64,000 nt of DNA from assembly GCA_009693175.1 (NCBI GenBank), contig SHXT01000006.1, positions 1-64,000 on the forward strand, given 5' to 3'. Below are positions 10,711-21,538 of the stretch, in pieces. This DNA comes from Candidatus Methylopumilus sp. (GTDB lineage: Bacteria; Pseudomonadota; Gammaproteobacteria; Burkholderiales; Methylophilaceae). The position numbers were made by a program, and so were the translations under genes. The notes beneath the pieces are model-generated. The model did not search any database, had not been told where the DNA came from, and saw only the letters and a program-made list of their open reading frames with translations. Each line of letters starts with the position of its first letter. Within the stretch, counting starts at the first letter, position 1.

Positions 10711-13380
10711 ATGTTAAAAACAATTGTTAAAAATTTATTTGGAAGTAGGAACGATAGGCTTTTGAGAGAATATGGCAAAAAAGTCCATCAAATAAATTTA
10801 CTTGAAGATGCAATAAAAAAGTTAAGTGATGCAGCACTTAAAGCTAAAACTTCAGAATTTAAAACGCGCCTAACTAAAAGGCAAAAGCTTGATGATATCT
10901 TGGTAGAAGTTTTTGCTGTTGTAAGAGAGGCAAGTCGCCGCGTCTTGGAGATGCGACATTTTGATGTGCAGCTTATTGGCGGCATGGCGCTTCATGATGG
11001 AAAAATTTCTGAAATGAGAACGGGTGAAGGAAAAACGCTTGTAGCAACATTACCTGCTTATTTAAATGCTTTGGAAGGCAAGGGTCTTCATGTTATTACT
11101 GTAAATGACTATCTTGCAAAGCGAGATGCAGAGTGGATGGGTCAAGTTTACAAATTCCTTGGACTAGAAGTTGGGATTAATTTGTCTAGTATTTCAAGTG
11201 AAGAGAAAAAGAAAGCCTATGAAGCAGATATCACTTATGGCACCAATAATGAATTTGGTTTTGATTACTTAAGAGACAACATGATCTTTTCTAAAGAAGA
11301 GCGTGTTCAAAGAAAATTACATTTTGGATTAGTCGATGAAGTTGATTCAATATTAATTGATGAAGCCAGAACCCCTTTAATTATTTCTGGTCAAGCCGAA
11401 GATAATGTTGATCTTTATACAAAAATTAATTTAATTGTATCAAAATTTGCTAAACAGAATAAAGAAGATGGGGCTGGTGATTATTGGGTTGATGAGAAAT
11501 CCCATCAGATTGTGCTTTCAGAAATTGGCCATGAAAATGCAGAACAGCTACTTATAAAAGCAGGGCTATTATCAAAACAGGTGAGCTTATATGATGCAGC
11601 TAATATTTCATTGGTTCATCATATTAATGCAGCATTAAAGGCTAGGAATCTTTTTAATAAAGATCAGCATTACGTTGTTAAAGATAACAGCATTATTATT
11701 GTTGATGAATTCACAGGAAGAATGATGCCAGGCCGAAGATGGTCAGAAGGTATTCATCAAGCAGTTGAAGCTAAAGAAGGTGTCGCAATTCAAAAAGAAA
11801 ATCAAACTTTAGCATCAATTACTTTTCAAAATTACTTTAGGATGTATCAAAAATTATCTGGTATGACAGGTACTGCTGATACGGAAGCTTACGAGTTTAA
11901 TCAAATTTATGGGCTAGAGACTATTATTATTCCACCTCATCGGCCGACACAAAGAAAAGATATGATGGATAAAGTCTATAGAACTTCATCTGAGAAATAT
12001 GACGCGGTAGTAGAAGATATTAAGGCATGCCAAAAAATTAATCAGCCTGTACTTGTAGGAACTACTTCAATTGAAAATTCAGAGCTTATTTCTGACCTAC
12101 TTACCAAGGCAAAATTAAAACATCAAGTTTTAAATGCAAAACATCATGAAAAGGAGGCGCATATTATTGCGCAAGCTGGTAGGCCAGGCATGATTACAAT
12201 TGCAACTAATATGGCAGGACGAGGAACAGATATTGTTCTTGGTGGGAGTATTGAAGCCAATATTTATGAAATTAAATTAAATGAAAAATTAACTGACAGT
12301 AAAAAAGAAAAAGAAGTGATAGCAATTAAAGAGACATGGAAAGTACAAAATAATTTAGTTGTTAAATCCGGTGGCCTTCATATTATAGGCACTGAAAGAC
12401 ATGAGTCGCGAAGGGTTGATAATCAATTAAGGGGGCGCTCGGGAAGACAAGGCGATCCTGGGTCAAGTCGATTTTACTTATCACTTGAAGATTCCCTCTT
12501 AAGAATATTTGCATCCGATCGAGTTTCAGCCATTATGGAAAAACTAAAAATGCCAGAAGGTGAAGCTATTGAACATTCATGGGTAACTAAAGCCATTGAA
12601 AATGCGCAAAGAAAAGTTGAAGGTAGAAATTTTGATATTAGAAAACAACTTTTAGAATATGATGATGTTGCAAACGATCAAAGAAAAGTTATTTATGAAC
12701 AAAGAAATGAGCTTTTAGATTTTGATCAGATTCAAGAAACTATTGCAGTAATTAGGGCAGATGTTATTCGGGATGTTCTTCAAAATCATATTCCCCTAGG
12801 AAGTATGGAATATTTGTGGGACATAACTTCACTAGAAAAGCTATTAAAATCTGATTTTATTCTTGATATATCTATTAAGAAATGGATAGATAAAGAACCC
12901 CAAATTGATATTGAAAATATTCACGAAAGAGTAATTGCTTTAGCAAATAAGCAATATAAAAATAAGGAATCATTGGCAGGTAAGGAATTAATGAGGCATT
13001 TTGAAAAAACAATAATGCTTCAAAGTATTGATCATCACTGGAGAGAGCATTTATCATCTCTTGATCATTTAAGACAAGGCATACATTTACGCTCTTATGC
13101 GCAAAAAAATCCAAAACAAGAATATAAAAAAGAAGCATTCGAATTATTTGGCCATCTTTTAGACACAGTAAAGAATGAAGTAACTCGAATCACCATGATT
13201 GTAAAAGTTAGAAGTGAAGCTGAACTTAATGAAATTGATGAAAAAAATAAAAATGAAGTCAAAAAAACATTGAGAAAAAAAGAGGAGACAAATGAGGTGT
13301 TGCCTAAAGTTAGTAGAAATGACCCATGCTTTTGTGGCAGCAATAAAAAATATAAGCATTGTCATGGCGCCCTGGTATAA
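10711..13380 (+). CDS. secA: Preprotein translocase ATPase SecA
   Basis: 889 aa; [20 protein letters not shown] Walker [21 protein letters not shown]-terminal zinc motif [14 protein letters not shown]. Confidence 0.99.
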   Translation: MLKTIVKNLFGSRNDRLLREYGKKVHQINLLEDAIKKLSDAALKAKTSEFKTRLTKRQKLDDILVEVFAVVREASRRVLEMRHFDVQLIGGMALHDGKISEMRTGEGKTLVATLPAYLNALEGKGLHVITVNDYLAKRDAEWMGQVYKFLGLEVGINLSSISSEEKKKAYEADITYGTNNEFGFDYLRDNMIFSKEERVQRKLHFGLVDEVDSILIDEARTPLIISGQAEDNVDLYTKINLIVSKFAKQNKEDGAGDYWVDEKSHQIVLSEIGHENAEQLLIKAGLLSKQVSLYDAANISLVHHINAALKARNLFNKDQHYVVKDNSIIIVDEFTGRMMPGRRWSEGIHQAVEAKEGVAIQKENQTLASITFQNYFRMYQKLSGMTGTADTEAYEFNQIYGLETIIIPPHRPTQRKDMMDKVYRTSSEKYDAVVEDIKACQKINQPVLVGTTSIENSELISDLLTKAKLKHQVLNAKHHEKEAHIIAQAGRPGMITIATNMAGRGTDIVLGGSIEANIYEIKLNEKLTDSKKEKEVIAIKETWKVQNNLVVKSGGLHIIGTERHESRRVDNQLRGRSGRQGDPGSSRFYLSLEDSLLRIFASDRVSAIMEKLKMPEGEAIEHSWVTKAIENAQRKVEGRNFDIRKQLLEYDDVANDQRKVIYEQRNELLDFDQIQETIAVIRADVIRDVLQNHIPLGSMEYLWDITSLEKLLKSDFILDISIKKWIDKEPQIDIENIHERVIALANKQYKNKESLAGKELMRHFEKTIMLQSIDHHWREHLSSLDHLRQGIHLRSYAQKNPKQEYKKEAFELFGHLLDTVKNEVTRITMIVKVRSEAELNEIDEKNKNEVKKTLRKKEETNEVLPKVSRNDPCFCGSNKKYKHCHGALV

Positions 13381-13573
13381 CCAAAGAAAAGTAACTATTT
13401 TGATTGAATCACCCTGTATTGGCGTTTGTTTAATTAATGGACACCATCATTTTTGTAATGGATGCTTCAGAAGTGAGGAAGAGATTGCTAAATGGATCAC
13501 CCTGAATGATGAGGAAAAGAAAGAAGTTATTTATTTAATAAATAAAAGACAGATTGATCATATTTACTTCTAA
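13364..13573 (+). CDS. DUF1289 small Cys-rich protein (start inferred; ORF track starts at 13292)
   Basis: [31 protein letters not shown] matches the DUF1289 CxxxC...CxGC pattern; overlaps the 3' end of secA. Confidence 0.8.
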   Translation: MAPWYNQRKVTILIESPCIGVCLINGHHHFCNGCFRSEEEIAKWITLNDEEKKEVIYLINKRQIDHIYF

Positions 13574-14202
13574 ATCAATTTTTTCTTATATTCACATAAC
13601 TCATAAATTACACAAGACATACATTTAGGATTTCGCGCGGTGCACGTATATTTACCATGCAGAATAAGTAAATGATGAGCGTTTCTTAAAAATTTTTCTG
13701 GGGTTAGTTTAACTAATTTTTTTTCTACTTCAAATACAGTTTTTCCTTGTGCTATATTTATACGGTTAGCAATTCTAAATATATGGGTATCAACAGCAAT
13801 AGTAGGCTCATTAAAAATGGTATTTAGAATCACATTTGCAGTTTTTCTGCCCACCCCAGGCAATGCTTCAAGTAATTTTCTATCGTTTGGAACATTTCCG
13901 TTAAATTGGCTATAAATTTTTTTTGCTGTTTCAAGTATATTTTTTGCTTTTGTTTTATATAAACCAATTGTTTTTATACAAGATTCAATTTCGGCAAGGC
14001 TGATTTTTGATAATTGATTTGCATCAGAAGCTTTGCTAAATAGCAGAGAGGTGGCTTTGTTGACAGATTTATCAGTAGCTTGAGCAGACAATATAACTGC
14101 GATTAGAAGCTGGAAAGAGCTTTGATAAATAAGCTCGGTGGTAGGATTTGGCGTAACTTTTGACAGCGTTTCAAAAATCTTAAATCGCCTTGCAGGATTC
14201 AT
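13570..14202 (-). CDS. nth: Endonuclease III
   Basis: LLEALPGVGRKTANVILNTIF HhH motif, AVDTHIFRIANRI, C-terminal FeS cluster Cys pattern CTARNPKCMSCVIYELC. Confidence 0.97.
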   Translation of the reverse strand: MNPARRFKIFETLSKVTPNPTTELIYQSSFQLLIAVILSAQATDKSVNKATSLLFSKASDANQLSKISLAEIESCIKTIGLYKTKAKNILETAKKIYSQFNGNVPNDRKLLEALPGVGRKTANVILNTIFNEPTIAVDTHIFRIANRINIAQGKTVFEVEKKLVKLTPEKFLRNAHHLLILHGKYTCTARNPKCMSCVIYELCEYKKKLI

Positions 14203-14211
14203 GATTTAAAC

Positions 14212-14844
14212 TTATTGATTTGTTTCGATACGATTTTTCAAGGCAATTAGACATGCCAAACCAATGAAAGCTCCGGGAGGCAATATAGCTAAAAGAAATC
14301 CATGATAATCACCAAAGAAATGAATCACTAAATTATTCGCTGATGGCCCAAAGACAAGATCAATGCCTGAAAATAAAGTGCCTTTCCCAAAAAGCTCTCT
14401 CAAACCACCCAACAGAGTTAATACCATAGCTAAACCTAGTCCCATAAAAAGACCGTCAAAAAAAGAAGGTGTAGTTTCATTTTTTGCAGCAAATGATTCA
14501 ACACGAGCTAACACAATACAATTAGTTACTATGAGTGGAATAAAAATGCCTAAGGCCTTATAAAGAGGTTGGATAAAAGCGTGGATACTAAAGTCAATAA
14601 TAGTTACGAGCGAGGCGATTATTAAAACAAAAACTGGCACTCTAATTTCTATGGGAATAAATTTTCTGATAGGTGATACAGAGCCATTTGATAGCGCCAT
14701 GACAATGGCAGTAGCAATCCCTAAACTTAAACCGTTAATGACCGATGTTGTTATTGCAAGAGTTGGACATAACCCTAAAAGCTGCACGACACCAGGGTTC
14801 TGTTTCCAGAATCCATCCAGTGCAATTTTTTGAATACTATTCAT
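14212..14844 (-). CDS. rnfE: Electron transport complex subunit RnfE
   Basis: NPGVVQLLGLCPTLAITTSVINGLSLGIA; last rnf gene before nth. Confidence 0.95.
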   Translation of the reverse strand: MNSIQKIALDGFWKQNPGVVQLLGLCPTLAITTSVINGLSLGIATAIVMALSNGSVSPIRKFIPIEIRVPVFVLIIASLVTIIDFSIHAFIQPLYKALGIFIPLIVTNCIVLARVESFAAKNETTPSFFDGLFMGLGLAMVLTLLGGLRELFGKGTLFSGIDLVFGPSANNLVIHFFGDYHGFLLAILPPGAFIGLACLIALKNRIETNQ

Positions 14845-15482
14845 AATGCAAACAACCTTTGTTTATTTTCCTTTGCATAAAGCAGCGTTTTATATGTTGA
14901 TTTAATGACTGCGCGAGGAGTAATAGTTGCGCCTGTCGTGTAATCAAATTCGCCACCATCTTTTTTTACCGCCCAATGATTTTCTGTTATTTTTTCCAAA
15001 GAGGTGTTATCAAAATTTTTAATCCATTTACTTTTTTCAATTTCAATATAATCTCCTAAGCCTGGTGTTTCTTTGTGATTGATAACTCTAACACCCAAAA
15101 CTTTATTTTCATGATCGATACCTACCAGTGTTTTTATTTCTCCACTATAGCCATCTGGAGCGATAGATTCAATAATTACAGCCACTACCTTATTCTTTAT
15201 CTTTGCGCGATATATTTCAATATTCTTTTTATTTCCAAGCAACTGACTTGGCTCAGCTGAAATAGTATCTTTAACTAAATCATTATCATAAAGGTTAGCG
15301 GATATTACTTGATTGAGAAATATTTTTTTAGCTTTCGCATCACTTTCATCAATAGGTGATTTGGTAATGAAATATGAGATACTTAAAGCGGTTGAAGCTA
15401 TAAAAGAAAAAATGATCATCGATGTCGCTGTAATTGAGATTTTTTTAAAGTGATCTTTAAACATCTTATTGTTTATGGCCAA
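14841..15482 (-). CDS. rnfG: Electron transport complex subunit RnfG
   Basis: APDGYSGEIKTLVGIDHENKVLGVRVINHKETPGLGDYIE and FMN attachment motif DYTTGATITPRAVIKS. Confidence 0.96.
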   Translation of the reverse strand: MAINNKMFKDHFKKISITATSMIIFSFIASTALSISYFITKSPIDESDAKAKKIFLNQVISANLYDNDLVKDTISAEPSQLLGNKKNIEIYRAKIKNKVVAVIIESIAPDGYSGEIKTLVGIDHENKVLGVRVINHKETPGLGDYIEIEKSKWIKNFDNTSLEKITENHWAVKKDGGEFDYTTGATITPRAVIKSTYKTLLYAKENKQRLFAL

Positions 15483-16488
15483 AAACTCTTGGTTGAGTAA
15501 GGCTATCTATCAATGGCACACATATATTCATAAATAAAACAGCAAATGCAATGCCTTCGGGATACCCACCAAAGATTCGAATAATAAAAACTAACAATGC
15601 AATAGCTATGCCGAAGTATATTTTTCCTTTAGGGGTGGTTGGAGCGCTTACAGGGTCGGTAATAATAAAGAAAGCACATAGTATGCTGCCACCGCTCATG
15701 ATTTGGAATAGTGGCGAGGCAAATGTATCAGGTTGGTAGATATTAAATATCAATCCAATTAAAAATAATGTTAATAAAAAAGCGACAGGTAAATGCCATG
15801 AAACAATTTTTTCTTTAAGTAGATATAACCCACCAACCAGATAGCCAAAATTTATCATTTCTAAACTTTGCCCACCAAAAAATCCAAATATTTTATCTTG
15901 TTTAATTCTAGATAGCGGCTGATCAAGAGTAAGTTGAGTTTTTATGTAATCGAGAGGTGTTGCTGAACTGATTGCATCTACCGTCTCTTTGCTAATTAAC
16001 TGGCTATTAAAGATTATTTTAATTTGATCTATCCATGCAAAGTGCCCATCTATTAAAAAGATTGGCGCCTGCCAATGAGTCATAAACGCAGGAAATGAAA
16101 TAAGTAAAATTGCATAACCTACCATTGCTGGATTAAACAAGTTATATCCAAGGCCACCATATAAATGTTTACCAAATATAATACAGAGTAAAGTACCTAA
16201 GACGATGATCCACCAAGGCGCTATTGATGGAATTGATAAGGCTAAAAGCCATGCCGTTACAAGACCGCTACCATCAAAAATAAAAGGTTTGATAGGCAAT
16301 TTTCTTATTGAAAGAATGGTGCTTTCGGTTAATAAAACGGTTAAAGATGCTAAAAAAATATTTACCAACACCCCAAATCCGTAAGCGTAAACATATAAAG
16401 CTATACCTGGAATTAAGGCCAGCAATACCTTAAACATAATTGTGCTTACTGAAGGTGCATTTACAATGTAGGGGGATCTATTATTCAT
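15466..16488 (-). CDS. rnfD: Electron transport complex subunit RnfD
   Basis: SPYIVNAPSVSTIMFKVLLALIPGI; SSATPLDYIK FMN site; FIITDPVSAPTTPKGKIYFG. Confidence 0.96.
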   Translation of the reverse strand: MNNRSPYIVNAPSVSTIMFKVLLALIPGIALYVYAYGFGVLVNIFLASLTVLLTESTILSIRKLPIKPFIFDGSGLVTAWLLALSIPSIAPWWIIVLGTLLCIIFGKHLYGGLGYNLFNPAMVGYAILLISFPAFMTHWQAPIFLIDGHFAWIDQIKIIFNSQLISKETVDAISSATPLDYIKTQLTLDQPLSRIKQDKIFGFFGGQSLEMINFGYLVGGLYLLKEKIVSWHLPVAFLLTLFLIGLIFNIYQPDTFASPLFQIMSGGSILCAFFIITDPVSAPTTPKGKIYFGIAIALLVFIIRIFGGYPEGIAFAVLFMNICVPLIDSLTQPRVFGHKQ

Positions 16489-18019
16489 TTTTATTTTTTA
16501 TATTTTCTTGTTGATTTTTTTTAACTCTCTTGATTGCGTCAGAAATGGCTAGTTTTTTTTCATCGGTTGCTTGTTTTTCTTGCGCGCCTAATGCTTTTTG
16601 TGCATTTCGCTCTGCACGTTCTTTTTTCTCTCTTTCAATTCTGGAAAGTCTAAATTCATTTCTTTCTCTTGCGGTGTTAGCCGCTTCTTTTGCTTTTTCT
16701 TCAGCAATAATTTCACTTTTTGCATATCTGTAAAATTGCACAAGTGGAATATTGCTTGGACAAACATAAGTACAACAACCGCATTCAATACAATCAAATA
16801 AATTATAATCTATAGCTTTCTCGAGTTGAGATGATTTTGAAAACCAATAAAGCTCTTGAGGTTGAAGATATACAGGGCAAGCGTCTGCACATCTCGCACA
16901 GCGAATACAAGGCATAACAGGTTTTGGGGGCAAAAATAATTCAGGAGAGCTTCCTATGACACAATTCATCGCTTTTGTGACTGGAACGTTAATTGAAGGT
17001 AAGTCAAATCCCATCATAGGGCCACCCATAATAAATTTATCAATTTTGGTTTCTTTTCCATCAGCATTTTTAATTAGTTCTGGAAGAGGCGTGCCGAACA
17101 ATACCTCATAATTTTGAGGGGTTTTCACATTGCCCGTCACGGTAACTATTCTATTAATGGAGGGCTCACCCAACTCTATGTATCGATAAATTGCTGCGAC
17201 TGTAGCTACATTAAATACTTGAATACCTAAATCAATAGAACGTTTTTCTTTTGGAACTTCTATACCCATTAAGAGATAAATAAGTCTTTTTGCATCACCA
17301 CTTGGGTAGATCGTTGGTACAACTTTTATTTCAATAGAAGTTTTTTTTGCAGCTTTTGTTAACGACTGAAATGCTTCAATTTTATTATCTTCAATACCAA
17401 TCATACAATGTTTTGCATTAAGAATAGACTGTGTAATAAGAGCACCTTGAATAATTTCATCTGCACGCTCTCTTATAAGCATATCGTCACAAGTAATAAA
17501 CGGTTCACATTCGGCAGCATTAATAACCAATGTATTGATTGATTGAGTTTTATTAATTTTTAATTTCATGTGTGTTGGGAAAACTGCACCACCTAAACCT
17601 ACAATGCCTGAATGAGTAAGCGTTTGAATTAATGTCGCGCTATCTAGTTTTTTCCATTGGATAGATTTTTTTTCAATCCATTGATCTTTAAAATCCGGCT
17701 CAAGCGTGAGGCAAAAGTCAGGAAGTCCTGATGGATGGGGAACCACCTCCTCACTGATTTTTATAATTTTTCCTGATGTTGGTGCGTGGATTGAAGCAGA
17801 GATATTGCCATCTGCTTCCGCGATCATTTGACCCTTGAGTACATGATCACCGATCTTTACTTTTAATTTTGCAATGTTACCTACATGCTGCCTAAGTGGA
17901 AGCACCAATTTTTTTGGAATAGGTAATCTTGCAATGGGTAAGTGAGTTGATTCTGCTTTATTTCCATCCGGATGAACCCCGCCATTAAATTTAAAGATCT
18001 TTTTAATTTGCATTAACAT
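16481..18019 (-). CDS. rnfC: Electron transport complex subunit RnfC
   Basis: GGVHPDGNKAESTHLPIARLPIPKKLVLPLRQHVG; two 4Fe-4S motifs CIRCARCADACP and CIECGCCTYVCP; charged C-terminal tail. Confidence 0.97.
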   Translation of the reverse strand: MLMQIKKIFKFNGGVHPDGNKAESTHLPIARLPIPKKLVLPLRQHVGNIAKLKVKIGDHVLKGQMIAEADGNISASIHAPTSGKIIKISEEVVPHPSGLPDFCLTLEPDFKDQWIEKKSIQWKKLDSATLIQTLTHSGIVGLGGAVFPTHMKLKINKTQSINTLVINAAECEPFITCDDMLIRERADEIIQGALITQSILNAKHCMIGIEDNKIEAFQSLTKAAKKTSIEIKVVPTIYPSGDAKRLIYLLMGIEVPKEKRSIDLGIQVFNVATVAAIYRYIELGEPSINRIVTVTGNVKTPQNYEVLFGTPLPELIKNADGKETKIDKFIMGGPMMGFDLPSINVPVTKAMNCVIGSSPELFLPPKPVMPCIRCARCADACPVYLQPQELYWFSKSSQLEKAIDYNLFDCIECGCCTYVCPSNIPLVQFYRYAKSEIIAEEKAKEAANTARERNEFRLSRIEREKKERAERNAQKALGAQEKQATDEKKLAISDAIKRVKKNQQENIKNKNE

Positions 18020-18577
18020 TTAGACCTTGCCTATTTTTTCAATGTTATAAATGGGATATTTCCATTTCCAAGTTTCAGAACTTTCAAGAATGGGTTCCAT
18101 TGTTATGCAATCAACCGGACATGGAGGGAGGCATAATTCACAGCCTGTGCATTCACTAGAAATAATAGTATGCATCTGTTTTGCTGCCCCTAAAATTGCA
18201 TCAACCGGACATGCCTGAATACATAAGGTACATCCAATACAAGTCGATTCATCAATTAATGCAACTGATTTTGGTTTTTGTATCCCATGCTCTTCATTAA
18301 GTGGTTTAAATTCCACACCCATAAGTTCAGCCAAAGCTTTAGCTCCAGCATCGCCTCCTGGTGGACATTGATTGATGTCTGCTTCGCCTTTAGCAATTGC
18401 AGTTGCATAAGGTTTACATCCTGGATAACCGCATTGTCCACATTGAGTTTGAGGCAGTATGGCATCAATTCTTGCCACCATTGGATCGCCATCTACTTTG
18501 AACTTGATCGCTGAATAACCTAAAACCAAGCCCAAAAGTATTGCGAGCAAAATCATGACTAAAAGCGCTGTAATCAT
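18020..18577 (-). CDS. rnfB: Electron transport complex subunit RnfB
   Basis: [36 protein letters not shown]; ferredoxin motifs [16 protein letters not shown] and [16 protein letters not shown]. Confidence 0.97.
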   Translation of the reverse strand: MITALLVMILLAILLGLVLGYSAIKFKVDGDPMVARIDAILPQTQCGQCGYPGCKPYATAIAKGEADINQCPPGGDAGAKALAELMGVEFKPLNEEHGIQKPKSVALIDESTCIGCTLCIQACPVDAILGAAKQMHTIISSECTGCELCLPPCPVDCITMEPILESSETWKWKYPIYNIEKIGKV

Positions 18578-19158
18578 TAGCGATCTAGGCCCGCGAATCC
18601 CATAAATGCAAGGCTCATAATAGATGCTGTAACGAGTGCAATGGCAGTACCTTTAAAGGGTAAAGGTATTTCTGCGCCATCTAAGCGCTCTCTTAAAGAT
18701 GCAAAAAGGATAAGCACTATAGAGAAGCCTAAAGCACCACCAAAACCAAACAGGGCCGACTCTAGAAGGGTGTGACTTGATTGTGCATTTAAGAGAGGTA
18801 TGCCTAGCACAGCACAATTTGTAGTGATGAGTGGTAGAAAAATACCTAGTAGTTGATAAAGTAATGGAAAGTTTTTTTCCATTAGCATTTCGGTAAACTG
18901 CACAACTCCTGCGATGACAACAATAAATGAAAGCGTCCTTAAGTAAATAAGATCATTAGGTTCAAGAAGATAATGATTGATTGCCCAGCTTGTCATTGAA
19001 CCTATAGTTAATACAAATGCAGTAGCTGCTGACATGCTGATTGATGTTTCTAGCTTCTTAGACACCCCCATAAAAGGGCAGAGACCTAATATTTTTACAA
19101 GCACGATATTATTAACTAATACGGTACTAATAATAATTAAGAAATAGTGTTGAATCAT
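18577..19158 (-). CDS. rnfA: Electron transport complex subunit RnfA
   Basis: [42 protein letters not shown]. Confidence 0.96.
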   Translation of the reverse strand: MIQHYFLIIISTVLVNNIVLVKILGLCPFMGVSKKLETSISMSAATAFVLTIGSMTSWAINHYLLEPNDLIYLRTLSFIVVIAGVVQFTEMLMEKNFPLLYQLLGIFLPLITTNCAVLGIPLLNAQSSHTLLESALFGFGGALGFSIVLILFASLRERLDGAEIPLPFKGTAIALVTASIMSLAFMGFAGLDR

Positions 19159-19395
19159 AAAGTTAAATTATACGTTTAAAATTGTTTAAAAGATTTACAG
19201 TCAAAGTTTCTCTTTTATTAGTTTTTGGAGAGCATATAGCTTCTATAGGGTTGCAATATATCAATTAACCTATATTACTTCAAAGAATAAAGTTATATAT
19301 TAATATAACTATTTAATATATATTGAATGATCAATTTTTTAGTGCTTAACTATTTAAGTTAAAATAGCAATTTTACTAAATTTATAGCCAATCTC

Positions 19396-20274
19396 ATGTC
19401 ACTTCAAGGCAGTCTTGTTGCAATTGTTACCCCTATGTTTCCTGATGGCAGCCTCGATATTCAAGCGCTTCACGGATTGATTGATTTTCATATCAGCGAA
19501 GGTACAGATGGTATTGTTATTGTAGGAACCACAGGGGAGTCAGCGACAGTTAACTTTGATGAACACTGCCAGCTTATAGATACTACAATCAAACACGCTA
19601 ATAAAAGAATCCCAGTCATAGCTGGTACAGGTGCAAATTCAACACAAGAGGCTATCGATCTTACAAAAGAAGCTAAACGCCTAGGTGCTAATGCTTGTTT
19701 GTTAGTTACGCCTTATTACAACAAGCCTAATCAAATTGGATTATTTAAGCATTTTAGTAAAATTGCAAATGAAGTTGAAATTCATCAAATACTTTATAAC
19801 GTACCTTCAAGAACTAGTTGCGATTTACATAATGATACTGTTTTAAGATTGAGCGAAGTTAATAATATTGTTGGAATTAAAGATGCGACAGGAGATATGA
19901 CACGAGGTATTGATCTTATTAAAAGATTGCCAGCACATTTTTTAGTATTCAGTGGAGATGATGCAACAGCTTTATCACTTATGTTGCTTGGTGCGAAGGG
20001 TATTGTATCTGTTACTGCAAATGTGGCTCCAAAACTAATGCATAAGATGTGTGAATGTGTAAGGTTGAAACAGAATGATAAAGCCATTGAAATTAATCAA
20101 CAATTATTTTCTTTACATACTAATCTATTCATAGAGTCCAATCCAATACCTGTAAAATGGGCACTTAAGACTATGGGTCTTATAAAAGAAGGCATTCGAT
20201 TGCCTTTAGTTGAGCTTAGCCAAAGTCATCATAAAATTATTCAAATTGCCATGAAGGAAGCTCATATTCAATGA
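19396..20274 (+). CDS. dapA: 4-hydroxy-tetrahydrodipicolinate synthase
   Basis: GSLVAIVTPMFPDGSLD, GTTGESATV, YNVPSRTSCDL, GIKDATGD motifs. Confidence 0.98.
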   Translation: MSLQGSLVAIVTPMFPDGSLDIQALHGLIDFHISEGTDGIVIVGTTGESATVNFDEHCQLIDTTIKHANKRIPVIAGTGANSTQEAIDLTKEAKRLGANACLLVTPYYNKPNQIGLFKHFSKIANEVEIHQILYNVPSRTSCDLHNDTVLRLSEVNNIVGIKDATGDMTRGIDLIKRLPAHFLVFSGDDATALSLMLLGAKGIVSVTANVAPKLMHKMCECVRLKQNDKAIEINQQLFSLHTNLFIESNPIPVKWALKTMGLIKEGIRLPLVELSQSHHKIIQIAMKEAHIQ

Positions 20275-21536
20275 AATTGATAGTAAACAATAAATTGTTA
20301 TATTTATTGCTATTGTTTTTAATTTTATCTGGATGTGACAGCATTCCTTTTGTTGATCAAGTAACTGCCCCTGATTATAAAGCCATAGGAAGATCACGCC
20401 CTCTTGAAGTGCCACCTGATTTAACTTCTGCAACATCAAGTGACAATTATGCAATACCGGGGTCTACAAGCTATTCTGATTTTAAAAATGGACAACAACA
20501 AAACAATGGTCAAGCAAAGATTTTGCCGAATCCCGAGGGTATGAAAATTGTGAAAGCTGGCGCTCAAAGATGGCTTGTTGTTAATGCGCCTGCAGAAAAA
20601 ATATGGCCTGTTATAAGAGATTTTTGGTTGGATATGGGATTTGCTATTAAGAAAGAAAATCCAGAAACAGGCGTTATGGAAACCGAATGGATTGATCAAA
20701 GTGATCTTAAGATAGATGAGAAAAAAGGCGCGTTAGATAAATTTGATCAATGGGTAGATAAGCTATCAGGTGTAGGCAATCGGAAAAAATTTAGAACTCG
20801 AATTGATCATGGGCTTCAAGAAGGCACTACAGAAATCTATATGACACATCGAGGTATTGAAATAGCAGATGATGGAAAAGAAAAAGTTAGAACTGGCTAT
20901 GGTGAAATTGATACGGGATACAAAATAGATGGGAAAAATAAAGTCAAAACAGATCCGAATGATGATGATTTAGATGCTGAGCTTTTAAGAAGGCTCATGA
21001 TCAAACTTGGGATGGCCGATAAAAGAGCTAAAGAAGTTATTGCGGCACCTGTAGATCAGAAGAGAGTTGAAATTAAAAAAGAGGCTGACGGTAGCACTTC
21101 TCTTAGAATTCAAGATCCATTCGACCGTGCTTGGCGAAGAGTTGGATTAGCTTTAGACATTATTGGTTTTGTAATTGAAGATAAAGACAGGTCAAATGGA
21201 CTTTATTTTGTAAAGTATGCAGACGTAGATATTGATGATGTATCCAAGAAAAAGAAAGGCGTTTTAGATACTCTTATGTTCTGGAGTGACAATGACAAAA
21301 AAGATAAGCAAGACAAAGAGATAAATAAACCTAAAGAGAAGCCTTTATCTGAAAAGCTTAAATTCTGGGGTGGTAATGATAAAGATAAAACAAATCCAGA
21401 CAAACAATATCGTATAAAAATATTGTCATTAGATGATGGCAGTTCTCAAGTTTTAATTGAGTATCAAGATGGTAAAACAAATAACTCTTCCACTGCGAAT
21501 AGAATTATTTCTCTTCTTTATAACCAATTAAAATAA
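20271..21536 (+). CDS. bamC: Outer membrane assembly lipoprotein BamC (NlpB)
   Basis: Lipobox LILSGCDS; PDYKAIGRSRPLEVPPDLT; located directly after dapA. Confidence 0.9.
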   Translation: MKLIVNNKLLYLLLLFLILSGCDSIPFVDQVTAPDYKAIGRSRPLEVPPDLTSATSSDNYAIPGSTSYSDFKNGQQQNNGQAKILPNPEGMKIVKAGAQRWLVVNAPAEKIWPVIRDFWLDMGFAIKKENPETGVMETEWIDQSDLKIDEKKGALDKFDQWVDKLSGVGNRKKFRTRIDHGLQEGTTEIYMTHRGIEIADDGKEKVRTGYGEIDTGYKIDGKNKVKTDPNDDDLDAELLRRLMIKLGMADKRAKEVIAAPVDQKRVEIKKEADGSTSLRIQDPFDRAWRRVGLALDIIGFVIEDKDRSNGLYFVKYADVDIDDVSKKKKGVLDTLMFWSDNDKKDKQDKEINKPKEKPLSEKLKFWGGNDKDKTNPDKQYRIKILSLDDGSSQVLIEYQDGKTNNSSTANRIISLLYNQLK

Positions 21537-21538
21537 AG

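Noticed and set aside
13095-13365. Overlapping hydrophobic minus-strand ORFs opposite the secA 3' end
   Set aside because: Arise from antisense of Lys/Glu/Asn-rich codons (giving Phe/Leu/Ser runs); no independent evidence.
16588-16801. Both-strand small ORFs over the rnfC C-terminal tail
   Set aside because: Low-complexity charged tail of RnfC generates chance open frames; the RnfC frame is well supported.
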